DNA of 64,000 bases from Paenibacillus cellulositrophicus. GTDB lineage: Bacteria; Bacillota; Bacilli; Paenibacillales; Paenibacillaceae. The stretch lies in NCBI RefSeq assembly GCF_009363095.1, contig NZ_CP045295.1, forward strand, positions 5,609,001 to 5,673,000, in the 5' to 3' direction. A program made the position numbers and the translations under genes. Below are positions 18,321-27,270 of the stretch, one piece after another; positions within the stretch are counted from its first letter, which is position 1; every line of letters begins with the position of its first letter. The notes beneath the pieces were generated by a model that searched no databases, was not told where the DNA came from, and saw only the letters and a program-made list of their open reading frames with translations.

Positions 18321-19154
18321 TTATTCAAGGAGGTGCTTCTGCCCTGCCTGCTTCCTTGCAGCAGATGGAGGATAGCCCTTCATTTCCTTGAACAGCTTGC
18401 TGAAATAGTAAATATCGTCAATCCCGCACATTTCCGCTGCGTTCTTCACGGTAAAGTCACCGGATGACAGCATCATTTCGGCATTGTTGATGCGAATGCG
18501 TTTGATGTACTCCTTGAGTGTCGTACCGGTATTCTGCTTAAATAACCTGCCCAAATAGACGGGGCTCAGATGCAGCCATTCCGCCAATTCGGCGATCGAG
18601 AGATTTTCCGAGTAATGCTCTGAAATGTATTCGGTTAATTTCTTGATCCGCGGATCGATCGGCATGGGCGCTTTCCGGTAATTGTTGGTGAGCAGACGGT
18701 GGAGGATAAGTTCGAACAAAGCGCGTGCCTGGATGTGGTAAAACGGCTGCTTGCTCATCCATACGTGGTTGAATTCACGAATATACCCCAGAATCTCCTT
18801 GGTGATCACTTTCTTGGTGACGCCTTTAAACGGGAGATGGATATGATTATACGGTTCAGCCCAAAAAAAGTTGAACGGATACGAATGCATGAGGGACTCC
18901 TTGAACGTATGGGCTTCCCGGATGCTTCCCTCGGGGACGTAGATCATGTCACCTGCTTCAACTGTGAATTTTTCTCCATTAATATAGTAATTCGCCATGC
19001 CTTCAACCACAAACGTTAGATCGTGGAAGCCGATTTTCGCTTTCTGGATCGTCCACTCGGGAAAGCATCTACGGTCGATGAACAGAAAGATATTCGGAAC
19101 AAGATGAGGATGATGCTCAATTTCCAAGTACACCGCCTCCTTTAAGCTAATCAT
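18321..19154 (-). CDS. AraC-family regulator with cupin sensing domain
   Basis: A 277-residue regulator. The ATG at 19154 has GGAG eight bases upstream; a GTG three codons earlier is too close to that site. The N-terminal cupin (about 15-110, including FVVEGMANYYINGEKF and AGDMIYVPEGS) is the arabinose-binding-type sugar sensor. The C-terminal HTH pair lies at about 175-270 (IAELAEWLHLSPVYLGRLF, AAEMCGIDDIYYFSKLF). It is divergent from the isomerase-like gene at 19253 and convergent with the orphan binding protein, either of which it may control. Confidence 0.92.
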   Translation of the reverse strand: MISLKEAVYLEIEHHPHLVPNIFLFIDRRCFPEWTIQKAKIGFHDLTFVVEGMANYYINGEKFTVEAGDMIYVPEGSIREAHTFKESLMHSYPFNFFWAEPYNHIHLPFKGVTKKVITKEILGYIREFNHVWMSKQPFYHIQARALFELILHRLLTNNYRKAPMPIDPRIKKLTEYISEHYSENLSIAELAEWLHLSPVYLGRLFKQNTGTTLKEYIKRIRINNAEMMLSSGDFTVKNAAEMCGIDDIYYFSKLFKEMKGYPPSAARKQAGQKHLLE

Positions 19155-19252
19155 AGGTTTCACTCCAGAAATTTCAAGAGAAAATCGAGATTGTATGACT
19201 CATCCAGGATAAAGTATTTCATTTCAGTTCAACAAATGAAGGGGATTTTGTC

Positions 19253-20077
19253 ATGATTACATTAACTGGTTTCGCGGATGAGATTTCATCGGATTTGGAA
19301 GAACAGCTGGATGTCCTCGAATCGGAAAATATTCGTTATCTGGAGCTGCGGGGAGTCTGGGGGAAAAATGTATTGAACTTAACCGAAGAGGAAACGGCAA
19401 AAATCAAAGAACGGCTGACCCGGCGGGGATTCGGCGTCTCCGCGATCGGCTCTCCTCTGGGAAAAATCAAGATCACCGATGACTTTGATCCACATTTTAC
19501 AAAGGCCGAGCACGCCATACGATTGGCAGCGTTTTTTGAAGCCAAGTTTGTCCGCATCTTTTCGTTTTATATTCCGGAGGGAGAACATGACAAATTCCGT
19601 GAGGAAGTATTCCGTCGCATGAAGCGGCTCGTTCAGCTGGCGAATGATGCCGGAATCGTACTGCTGCATGAGAATGAAAGCCACATTTACGGCGATACCG
19701 GAGAACGCTGCAAGGACATTTTGGAGGCTGTCTCGTCGCCCGGCATGAGAGCGGCCTTTGATCCCGCAAATTTCGTGCAATGCAGGGTACACCCCATGTC
19801 TGAGGCATACCCGCTGCTCGCCGGCTACATCTCTTATATTCATGTGAAGGACGCACGGATGGACAATGGTTCAGTGGTTCCTGCCGGCGAGGGAGACGGG
19901 CAGCTGCGTCTGCTTCTCCAGCAATTGAAACAGACGGGATATTCCGGATTTATGTCTTTGGAACCGCATCTGCAAGCAACCGGAAAGCTTGCGGGGCTCA
20001 GCCAACCTGAACTATTCGTAGTAGCCGCGAAAGCCATTAAGAAACTGCTGGCTGAGCAGGAAATGAAGTGGAATTGA
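19253..20077 (+). CDS. Sugar phosphate isomerase/epimerase-like TIM barrel
   Basis: A 274-residue protein of the AP-endonuclease-2/xylose-isomerase-like TIM-barrel family. GAAGGGGATT precedes the ATG. Likely metal ligands are the glutamates in LLHENES (near 144), the aspartate in AAFDPANF (near 170), the histidine in YIHVKDA (near 200) and the glutamate in SLEPH (near 240). It is probably cytoplasmic and may isomerise or epimerise a sugar or keto-sugar; the substrate cannot be read from sequence. It stands alone between a divergent AraC gene and the sensor triplet. Confidence 0.85.
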   Translation: MITLTGFADEISSDLEEQLDVLESENIRYLELRGVWGKNVLNLTEEETAKIKERLTRRGFGVSAIGSPLGKIKITDDFDPHFTKAEHAIRLAAFFEAKFVRIFSFYIPEGEHDKFREEVFRRMKRLVQLANDAGIVLLHENESHIYGDTGERCKDILEAVSSPGMRAAFDPANFVQCRVHPMSEAYPLLAGYISYIHVKDARMDNGSVVPAGEGDGQLRLLLQQLKQTGYSGFMSLEPHLQATGKLAGLSQPELFVVAAKAIKKLLAEQEMKWN

Positions 20078-20167
20078 CCGACGCAAAGTCCTGCATTTAT
20101 TGGGGGTATTTCTTTAGTTTATGAATAGGAGGGATCATAAAAACTGATTTAAAATAAATAGAGAAAA

Positions 20168-20182
20168 TGTTTGCGCTTTCAT
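20168..20182. promoter_or_regulatory. cre site (CcpA operator), full match on the reverse strand
   Basis: Read on the minus strand the site is ATGAAAGCGCAAACA, fitting WTGNAANCGNWNNCW at every position. It lies about 117 bases before the TTG start of the binding-protein gene at 20299, so catabolite repression of the sensor triplet is likely. The surrounding 220-base intergenic region has no other clear element. Confidence 0.7.
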
Positions 20183-20298
20183 TAAAAAGTAAAAAACGGG
20201 TGAGCAAGTAAAAAGATGCGGGTTGTGTGTGTGCGTACGCCATCAAGATAATAGTCTTGATACGCTTTAATGAATCTAATCGAAATGGGGTTGGCGCA

Positions 20299-21978
20299 TT
20301 GCGTATTCCCAAATGGAGTGTAGTTGGTCTAGTCCTGACGGTCACGATGCCCTTGTCCATGCTGGCGTCGTGCGACCGGGTCGGGGTGTCTGACAGTGAG
20401 GAGGTAACAGGGAAGACCGATGGTCAGTACGTCTACTCGGAACCCGGCCTGGAGAAGTATGATCCCCCGATTGAGCTCACTTTCGTGCGGGAGACGAGCG
20501 ATGATTTGGACAACCTGATCAGTACGTTTCCGGGAGAAACGCTGGAAGATAACCGGTGGACCCGGCTGTATGAACAAGTTCTGGGCATCCAGATCAAGTA
20601 TGATTGGACAGCCAAAGGCACCCTCTATAACCAGAAGCTGGGCGTTGCGCTTGCCTCGGGAAACCTGCCTGATGTCGTGAGAGTCGATGCAGATCAGCTG
20701 CGTCAGCTGAGCAATGCGGGCCTGATTCAGGATTTGACCGAAGCTTATGAGAAATATGCGGCGCCGTTCACGAAGGAAATTTTGGGCCAGGAGGGGACCG
20801 GACCGTTTGAAGCGGCCACGGTAGACGGCAAGTTGATGGGAATTCCCGAGACAAGTGCATCGATCGAGGGAGCACAGTATATTTGGATCCGGACGGATTG
20901 GCTGGACCGTCTCGGCTTACAGCCGCCACAAACGATGAATGACGTCCTGAACATTTCGAAAGCGTTTACAGAAAATGACCCCGACCGAAACGGAAAAAAG
21001 GATACATTGGGGCTCCCGGTAACCCAGTATTTGTGGGATCCCGTGATGGGCTTGTCGGCATTTATGGCCGGTTACGACGCCTTCCCCAATATATGGATTC
21101 GCGATCCATCCGGTAAGCTCGTATACGGAGCCGTTCAACCTGAAGTCAAGACTGCGCTGAAAGTCCTTCAGGACATGTATCGGAACGGAGAAATTGACCA
21201 GGAATTTATGTTTAAAGACGGCATCAAGGCCAAAGCAGAGCTTACCGCAGGTAAATACGGGATGATGTACGGCGAACAGTGGGGATCGTTTGTCGTGCAG
21301 GGTAATCATGAGCAGGATCCGGAAGCCAGATGGCAGGCTTTTCCCATTGTTTCGGCCACAGGGAAACCGGCGAAAGTGCCGCTCCGCTTCGCTACCCATC
21401 AATTTCTTGCCGTCCGTAAGGGATTCCAGCATCCCGAGGCCATCGTAAAGCTGTTCAATTTGCATCTGGAAAAGAACTGGGGAGCGACGGCCGAGTACGA
21501 AATCTATTACAGCACCCCATATCCGGCTTGGCAGCTTTCTCCGGTTACTCCGTATCCTGCGCTGAAGAATCTGGACGCCTACTACCAAATTGAAGAGGCA
21601 CGCCGAACCGGAAACCCTAATGTGCTTAAGGATGAGGCAAGGTCGATTCAAAAGAACATCGAGGCTTATCTGACCCGTGGCAATCCGTCCGGCTGGGGCT
21701 GGGAACGAACCTATGGCCCGTCGGGAGCGTTTTCCATCCTTGACCGGTATAAAAGGAACAACCAGTTATTGTATGAGAGCTTCGTAGGTGCGCCAACCGA
21801 TACGATGATCGAAAAACAATCGATTCTCGACTCTCTGACGATGGATACGTTCACCAACATTATCCTCGGACATCCCATCGATGAATTTGACCGTTTCGTC
21901 GAGGAATGGCATCGTCTGGGCGGTGATAAAATGACAGCCGAAGTCAATGATTGGTACTCGAACAAACAGAAAGATTAG
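20299..21978 (+). CDS. Solute-binding lipoprotein coupled to a two-component system
   Basis: A 559-residue binding-protein homologue. The TTG at 20299 was chosen because GGGG lies 8-11 bases upstream and it gives a compact lipoprotein signal (MRIPKW, hydrophobic core, LASC with cysteine at about 25); the frame is open further upstream but that part is not signal-like. A Ca-loop-like DPDRNGKKDTLG lies near residue 240. No permease is nearby. The histidine kinase starts 18 bases downstream, so this lipoprotein may be an extracellular co-receptor for the kinase, comparable to XylFII with LytS in Clostridium beijerinckii. Alternatively it is an ordinary importer component whose permeases lie elsewhere. 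Confidence 0.88.
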   Translation: MRIPKWSVVGLVLTVTMPLSMLASCDRVGVSDSEEVTGKTDGQYVYSEPGLEKYDPPIELTFVRETSDDLDNLISTFPGETLEDNRWTRLYEQVLGIQIKYDWTAKGTLYNQKLGVALASGNLPDVVRVDADQLRQLSNAGLIQDLTEAYEKYAAPFTKEILGQEGTGPFEAATVDGKLMGIPETSASIEGAQYIWIRTDWLDRLGLQPPQTMNDVLNISKAFTENDPDRNGKKDTLGLPVTQYLWDPVMGLSAFMAGYDAFPNIWIRDPSGKLVYGAVQPEVKTALKVLQDMYRNGEIDQEFMFKDGIKAKAELTAGKYGMMYGEQWGSFVVQGNHEQDPEARWQAFPIVSATGKPAKVPLRFATHQFLAVRKGFQHPEAIVKLFNLHLEKNWGATAEYEIYYSTPYPAWQLSPVTPYPALKNLDAYYQIEEARRTGNPNVLKDEARSIQKNIEAYLTRGNPSGWGWERTYGPSGAFSILDRYKRNNQLLYESFVGAPTDTMIEKQSILDSLTMDTFTNIILGHPIDEFDRFVEEWHRLGGDKMTAEVNDWYSNKQKD

Positions 21979-21996
21979 TGCATCGGAGGCGTTGTT

Positions 21997-23760
21997 TTGA
22001 TTAGGATTCCTGTGAATTCATTGCGTCATACCATCCTGGCCAGGCTCGTTCTGATGTATCTGGTGGTGATCCTCCCGATTATTCTGCTCGGCGTATACCT
22101 GTACAATTGGAGCTATACCAACGCAAGCGAAGAAATATCAAGAAATTCACTGGCGCAGTTATCGTCCTATCTCGAGGGGCTGAATCGGGAAATCGAATGG
22201 CTTGAAATTCAGCAGTTCGACATTTTGCAGGAAAGCGAGCTCCATAAAATTGCCGTCACCTGGGGGATGATGGACAGCGCCGAGAAAAGGTCCAGCGTAA
22301 ATTACTTGCTCCACCGTCTGACTTCCATAAAAAACAGCAGCCCGTACATTAAAGATATATATGTCCATATTCATTCGATCGGCAAAACGATTTCGGCCAG
22401 CAATGCCGTCCGTACGCTGGACCAGCAAAGATATGATGAAATACGCTCCATCGGAGAACGAAGCGGCGCCCGGCTGATGCGGCAGGGGGATTCGCTTCAG
22501 CTTACCGCCTCGAAGTTTGGCGGGACCAATGTGAAGGATCCGCTGTATCTCGTTCAAATCGAATTGGATAACGACAAGCTGAAGGACTCATTGAAACCGC
22601 TCGGCGTGTATCCCGGAAGCGGCTCGATTCTAATCGCTAGGGAAGCTGGATTCACATTGTCCAGCACCGGCACGCCGCCAGAACTGCTGGAGGATTTTAT
22701 AAAGGCGGCCAAGGGCGTGGACGACAGTACGATGCTGCTCGATATCGGGAGAAGGGAGTACCATTTCAATATCGCCAATTCCGACAAGCTGGCCCTCTCG
22801 CTCGTTTCGTACTTACCGGAGGGAACGGTCAAGAGACCGCTGATCAAATTCAACCTGTGGGCATGGGTGTTTGCGGTAACTTCGGTTTTTGCCATTATCG
22901 TATATGCCTATTCCACTTACCGTTACGTTCATCGTCCGCTGCTCTCGCTCGTCCAAAGCTTTCGCAGGATGGAAGGCGGGACCCTTGATATTCCGATCCA
23001 GCATGAGCAGAAGGATGAGTTCGGCTATTTGTATGACCGGTTTAATCAGATGCTCGTCAAGCTGCAAACGTTGATCGATCAAGATTTCAAACAGAAATTG
23101 ATGATGCAGAAGGCGGAACTGAAGCAGCTGCAGTCGCAAATTAAACCGCATTTCCTGTATAACAGCTTCTTTATCCTGAACTCGCTGGCCAAGACGGGCG
23201 ATACGGACAGGATCGAGCTGTTTACGATCATGCTCGGCGAGTATTACCGGTTCATCGCCCGCAACGGCGAGGACCACGCCACGCTGTCGGAAGAAATCAA
23301 GCATGCGAGAATGTACACGGAAATCCAGCAGCTCCGCTTCTCCCGGCGCATCCGTGTCCAGTTCGACGAATTGCCTGTGGACATGCAGCGCATCAAGGTG
23401 CCGAGGTTGATCGTCCAACCGTTGATCGAGAACGCCTATGAGCACAGTCTGGAGAGCATGCCGAACGAAGGGTTTCTCCGCGTTACGTTTGAGCAAACCG
23501 GCTCCGAATGCGTCATTAAGGTGGAGGATAACGGGAACAGCATCGACGATGTCGGGCTCGAAGCCCTCCGGTATCGGGTAGCAGGTCCTGCCGAATCCCA
23601 CGAAATGACCGGGATGATCAACATCCATCGGCGGATCCTGCTTACTTACGGCGAAGGCAGCGGACTGTTCTTGTCCAGAAGCAGTCTGGGCGGGCTTCAG
23701 GCCGCCATTCGTATCAAGATCAGGGAGGAGAACGGGGATGTACAGACTGCTAATCGTTGA
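21997..23760 (+). CDS. Sensor histidine kinase, YesM type
   Basis: A 587-residue kinase with a TTG start at 21997 (CGGAGG nearby upstream). Membrane segments at about 11-33 and 285-308 flank an extracellular sensor domain; HAMP follows (about 309-362), then the phospho-acceptor histidine at about 385 in IKPHFLYNSFF and an ATPase domain with LIENAYEHS and EDNGNS. The G1 box is shorter than usual (DNGNSI in place of DNGxG). It is encoded between its probable lipoprotein co-receptor and its response regulator, overlapping the latter by 23 bases. Confidence 0.93.
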   Translation: MIRIPVNSLRHTILARLVLMYLVVILPIILLGVYLYNWSYTNASEEISRNSLAQLSSYLEGLNREIEWLEIQQFDILQESELHKIAVTWGMMDSAEKRSSVNYLLHRLTSIKNSSPYIKDIYVHIHSIGKTISASNAVRTLDQQRYDEIRSIGERSGARLMRQGDSLQLTASKFGGTNVKDPLYLVQIELDNDKLKDSLKPLGVYPGSGSILIAREAGFTLSSTGTPPELLEDFIKAAKGVDDSTMLLDIGRREYHFNIANSDKLALSLVSYLPEGTVKRPLIKFNLWAWVFAVTSVFAIIVYAYSTYRYVHRPLLSLVQSFRRMEGGTLDIPIQHEQKDEFGYLYDRFNQMLVKLQTLIDQDFKQKLMMQKAELKQLQSQIKPHFLYNSFFILNSLAKTGDTDRIELFTIMLGEYYRFIARNGEDHATLSEEIKHARMYTEIQQLRFSRRIRVQFDELPVDMQRIKVPRLIVQPLIENAYEHSLESMPNEGFLRVTFEQTGSECVIKVEDNGNSIDDVGLEALRYRVAGPAESHEMTGMINIHRRILLTYGEGSGLFLSRSSLGGLQAAIRIKIREENGDVQTANR

Positions 23761-25369
23761 CGATGAAGATATCATTACGGATGGACTGTATGAAGTGTTC
23801 AACCGCTATCAACCGGAGCGGCTCGATGTGTGCAAAGCCTATTCCGCCAAGGAAGCGCTGGATTGGATGTCGCGCACGAGAATCGACATCGTCTTGACCG
23901 ATATAGCCATGCCCGGCATGAGCGGGCTGGAATTATCCGAGGAAATCCGGAAGTACTGGCCCAGATGCAGAGTCGTGTTCTTGACCGGCCACAGTGAATT
24001 CGAATATGCGTACCGCGCGATCCAAATGACAAATGCCCGTTATGTGCTGAAGACGGAAGGGTACGCCAAGGTGACCGACACCGTGCAGGTTGTCTTGGAC
24101 GAAATAGAACGCGCGCATCACGACAGTCTGCTGCTGGAACAGTCCCGTGAGCAGATGCTGGCGTTCCAATTCATGGCGCAGGGTGACTATATGAGGCACC
24201 TTCTCCAGAACAGCCGTGTATTGGATGAGGATACAGACATGCTGGCTCGCGAATTCAGCAAGCTGGACATCGGCCTCGATCCCGCCCAGCCTGTCGTGCT
24301 GGTCCTTGGCCGCATCTCGTATCCGGAGGGCAGGACGTATAGCGAAAGATGCGAAATCCTGTCGTCTGTCAGAAGGATATGGGATAACTACTTTTCGGGC
24401 AGGGCCCGGAGTATGGGAATCACCGACAAGCATGGCGACGCCTTTTGGTTTCTGCAACCGTCTGAACTGGCCGATGGCGGGACCGACAGCCATTTCATCC
24501 GGTTCGTGGAGGGGACATTGGAGCTGGTTCAGGAATCCTGCATCGGTTCTCTTGGATTGAGCATCGGGTTGGCGCTGAGCAGCGAAGCATGCAGGTGGGA
24601 AAGCTTGACGCGCCAATACGAAAGGCTGCGGGAGCTGCAGCAGTTAAGGAGCGGCAGCGGGGGAGCCATCATTGTACGCGACGGCTTCGAGCCGCTCGAT
24701 GGAATGGACTGCAAAGCGAGCTTTGCGGACAGTCAGACAGCGGAGGTGCTGAGGGCATATCTGGAGTCGGGGAGACACGATGAATATATCCAAGCGCTTG
24801 AGGAGGTGACGGCCAGTGCACTGCAGATGAGCTGTAAGGTTCAGTTAACGATCGAGACGTATTATACGATTGCGCTGATGCTGCATTCCTGCATAGGCCG
24901 TATGGGAATGCACGGGCATATCGGTGATACCGGAAAATTGATGCGGCTGAACGATCATCCCTCAATGGAGGAGGCCTTCGGCTATTTGAAACGCGTCGCG
25001 GAATCCATTTTCCTAAGCAAACAAACGCAGGAGAGGGACAGGGCCTCGCTGATTGTCGACCGGATCTGCCAGTACATCGAAGAGCACTTGAGTGAGGATT
25101 TGTCCCTGGTGCGCCTAGCGGAAATCCATTATTTCAATCCCTCGTATTTGTCGCGGTTCTTCAAGCAGGAGAAAGGAATCAACTTATCCGATTTTATCGA
25201 CAAGTGCCGGGTGAAGAAAGCCAAGGAGATGCTGCGGGACAACGATTTGAAAGTGCGCGAGGTGGGGTTATCCGTCGGTTACGAGGCGGCCCATTCGTTC
25301 ACCCGTTTTTTCAAAAAAGCAGCGGGGCTCACGCCGCAGGAATACCGGGATACACTTTCTTTGAATTGA
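23738..25369 (+). CDS. Two-component response regulator, YesN type
   Basis: A 543-residue regulator, with GGGAGGAGAACGGGG upstream of the ATG inside the kinase gene. Receiver: D8/D9, phospho-acceptor D55 in LTDIAMPG, threonine in FLTGH, lysine in VLKTEGY. The AraC double HTH occupies about 435-540 (LAEIHYFNPSYLSRFF, VGLSVGYEAAHSFTRFF). It forms the output of the lipoprotein-kinase-regulator triplet, and the GH43 gene 130 bases downstream is a natural target. Confidence 0.94.
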   Translation: MYRLLIVDDEDIITDGLYEVFNRYQPERLDVCKAYSAKEALDWMSRTRIDIVLTDIAMPGMSGLELSEEIRKYWPRCRVVFLTGHSEFEYAYRAIQMTNARYVLKTEGYAKVTDTVQVVLDEIERAHHDSLLLEQSREQMLAFQFMAQGDYMRHLLQNSRVLDEDTDMLAREFSKLDIGLDPAQPVVLVLGRISYPEGRTYSERCEILSSVRRIWDNYFSGRARSMGITDKHGDAFWFLQPSELADGGTDSHFIRFVEGTLELVQESCIGSLGLSIGLALSSEACRWESLTRQYERLRELQQLRSGSGGAIIVRDGFEPLDGMDCKASFADSQTAEVLRAYLESGRHDEYIQALEEVTASALQMSCKVQLTIETYYTIALMLHSCIGRMGMHGHIGDTGKLMRLNDHPSMEEAFGYLKRVAESIFLSKQTQERDRASLIVDRICQYIEEHLSEDLSLVRLAEIHYFNPSYLSRFFKQEKGINLSDFIDKCRVKKAKEMLRDNDLKVREVGLSVGYEAAHSFTRFFKKAAGLTPQEYRDTLSLN

Positions 25370-25500
25370 ACCTCTGGAAACTAGAGTTTGGCGGGTGATC
25401 CGGACGGATCAGACAGGTTGTTACCGCTGAACGCAAGCCTTACTCTTTTTAAGAGAGTTTGGTTATACAAAAAATGCTGAATACGGGAGTTGACACAAAA

Positions 25501-26934
25501 ATGAATGAACTCGTTCATGCACCGATCGGCAAGCTGCCGCGAAACGGAAATCCGCTTGTCGCCCATAAATTTGGAGCAGACCCCTATGTACTGGTGTTCG
25601 ACGGGCGCGTATACCTCTACAATACAGACGATGTATTAGAGTATGACGAGCAAGGAGCGGTCAAGGACAACAGCTATAGCTCCATCAACCGCATATCGGT
25701 AATTTCCTCGGATGATCTGGCGAACTGGACGGACCATGGCACCATTCAAGTGGCAGGTCCGGATGGAGCAGCCAAATGGGCGACGCAATCCTGGGCCCCT
25801 GCGGCGGCTCACAAAAGAATAGACGGCAAAGACCGCTTCTTCCTGTACTTTGCCAACAACGCCAGCGGCATCGGTGTGCTGACGAGCGACAGTCCGACCG
25901 GCCCATGGATCGATCCGATCGGCAGGCCGCTTATCGCAAGGGACACGCCGGGCGTTCCAGGCGTCGTATGGCTCTTCGATCCGGCCGTGCTGGTGGACGA
26001 TGACGGCAAAGGCTATATTTACTTTGGCGGGGGCGTTCCGGAAGGCCAGGATGAGAATCCCGGGACCGCTCGGATGATGCGGCTGGGTGACGATATGATC
26101 AGCGTGATCGGCGAAGCCGAGCCGATCCCGGCTCCGTTTATGTTCGAGGATGCCGGCATTCATAAGGCAGGCGGCCAATATTACTATTCGTATTGCTCCA
26201 ACTTCTACAATGGCGTTCGGCCGGAGGGAAGTCCTCCGGCAGGGGAGATTGCCTATATGACCAGCACCGGTCCAATGGGGCCATGGACGTACCAGGGGTC
26301 GATCCTTAAAAATCCCGGCCATTTTTTCGGTGTCAGCGGCAACAACCACCATGCCATGTTCCAGTTTCATGGGGATTGGTATATCGCTTATCACGCCCAG
26401 ACCTTGTCGAAGGCCATGGGCGTGGTGAAGGGGTATCGGTCGACCCACCTTAACCGGGTGATCTTGGACGAAGATGGTGCGATCCAATCCATTGAAGCGG
26501 ACATGGCCGGCGTTGAGCAGATCAAGCCGCTGAATCCATATGACCGCGTTGGAGCGGAGACGATCGCTTGGTGCGCAGGCGTGAATGTGCGTAAGCTTCA
26601 GACGGATGGACTGGAACAGGGCGAAGACCTCATGGTTTTAACGGACATTCATCATGGGGACTGGACCGCCGTGTCCGGCGTTGATTTCGGCGCCGGGGCC
26701 TCAGCGTTTTCAGCGTCTGTATCGTGCGCGAATGATGGGGGAGTCATCGAGCTCCGCCTGGACAGCCCTGAAGGCAAATCGATCGGTACGCTTCAAGTGT
26801 CTTCGACCGGCGGACAGTGGAGCGAAATGGCGGCGCCCGTCAGCGGTGCGGAGGGCGTGCATGATTTGTTCCTGATCTTCAAAGGGAAGCCGGATATCGA
26901 GCTGTTCCAGATCGACTATTGGCAATTTCGATAA
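25501..26934 (+). CDS. GH43 arabinofuranosidase/xylosidase with C-terminal CBM6, cytoplasmic
   Basis: A 477-residue protein taking the ATG at 25501 (GGGAG 11 bases upstream); TTG at 25459 and ATG at 25474 are possible longer starts. The five-bladed propeller (about 1-345) has the GH43 signatures AHKFGADPYVLVFDGRVYLYNT with catalytic Asp, LFDPAVLVDDDGKGYIYFGG and FEDAGIHKAGGQYYY with the probable general-acid glutamate. A CBM6-like beta-sandwich (about 355-477, ending IELFQIDYWQF) follows. This is the XynD-like arabinoxylan arabinofuranohydrolase architecture, yet no signal peptide is visible, so it should act on imported oligosaccharides. Confidence 0.9.
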   Translation: MNELVHAPIGKLPRNGNPLVAHKFGADPYVLVFDGRVYLYNTDDVLEYDEQGAVKDNSYSSINRISVISSDDLANWTDHGTIQVAGPDGAAKWATQSWAPAAAHKRIDGKDRFFLYFANNASGIGVLTSDSPTGPWIDPIGRPLIARDTPGVPGVVWLFDPAVLVDDDGKGYIYFGGGVPEGQDENPGTARMMRLGDDMISVIGEAEPIPAPFMFEDAGIHKAGGQYYYSYCSNFYNGVRPEGSPPAGEIAYMTSTGPMGPWTYQGSILKNPGHFFGVSGNNHHAMFQFHGDWYIAYHAQTLSKAMGVVKGYRSTHLNRVILDEDGAIQSIEADMAGVEQIKPLNPYDRVGAETIAWCAGVNVRKLQTDGLEQGEDLMVLTDIHHGDWTAVSGVDFGAGASAFSASVSCANDGGVIELRLDSPEGKSIGTLQVSSTGGQWSEMAAPVSGAEGVHDLFLIFKGKPDIELFQIDYWQFR

Positions 26935-26975
26935 TGCGCCGGTAATGAATATGTGAGAGTAAGGTCGTTGTAAGA

Positions 26976-27007
26976 AATGCCGTCCGTTTCATCGGGCGGC
27001 ATTTTTT
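26976..27007 (+). terminator. Rho-independent terminator after GH43-CBM6
   Basis: AATGCCGTCCG (26976-26986) pairs with CGGGCGGCATT (26993 onward) and six Ts follow. It lies immediately 5' of the second repeat element. Confidence 0.88.
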
Positions 27008-27009
27008 AA

Positions 27010-27123
27010 GATATCAGAAAGTATAAAATTCGAAGCGAGACCTTCCTGATATCGCAAGAAAAACAACATCTAAACGCGGTCTGTCTCCTTTGAGAGTACG
27101 TCGATAGACGTTTTTCTTATTGC
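27010..27123. repeat. Structured interspersed repeat, copy 2
   Basis: Matches copy 1 at 16559-16674. The left hairpin is GATATCAG (27010-27017) with CTGATATC (27046-27053) around a small TCG-aag-CGA stem; the right inverted repeat is AAGAAAAAC (27056-27064) and GTTTTTCTT (27110-27118) around ACGTC-gata-GACGT. The left arms differ from copy 1 on both sides yet still pair, evidence of selection on structure. Like copy 1 it directly follows a terminator. With that terminator and the cre-like site at 27210 it accounts for most of the 336-base gap 26935-27270. Confidence 0.8.
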
Positions 27124-27209
27124 ATACACGCAGCCGCAGAACTTGCAGCCTGCACATATCTACATTTTCTCAGGTAAACGAACGGGAACTGGCGGGTACT
27201 TCCCCCTGA

Positions 27210-27224
27210 ATGGAAGCGCTACAA
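27210..27224 (+). promoter_or_regulatory. cre-like site before the export operon
   Basis: ATGGAAGCGCTACAA matches the cre consensus except at position 14 (A for C). It overlaps a possible -10 element TACAAT (27220-27225) some 46 bases before the ATPase start at 27271. A good -35 could not be placed. Confidence 0.4.
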
Positions 27225-27270
27225 TGAGGTTGGTGAAGGCGAATCGGGTCAGAACAAAGGGGCGAGTGCA

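Noticed and set aside
22813-23802. Minus-strand open frame (329 codons)
   Set aside because: Lies across the kinase-regulator junction on the opposite strand, with no motif or ribosome site.
16559-27123. The two repeat copies as ends of a composite transposon
   Set aside because: They are direct, not inverted, copies, and the 10 kb between them holds ordinary sugar-utilisation genes and no transposase.
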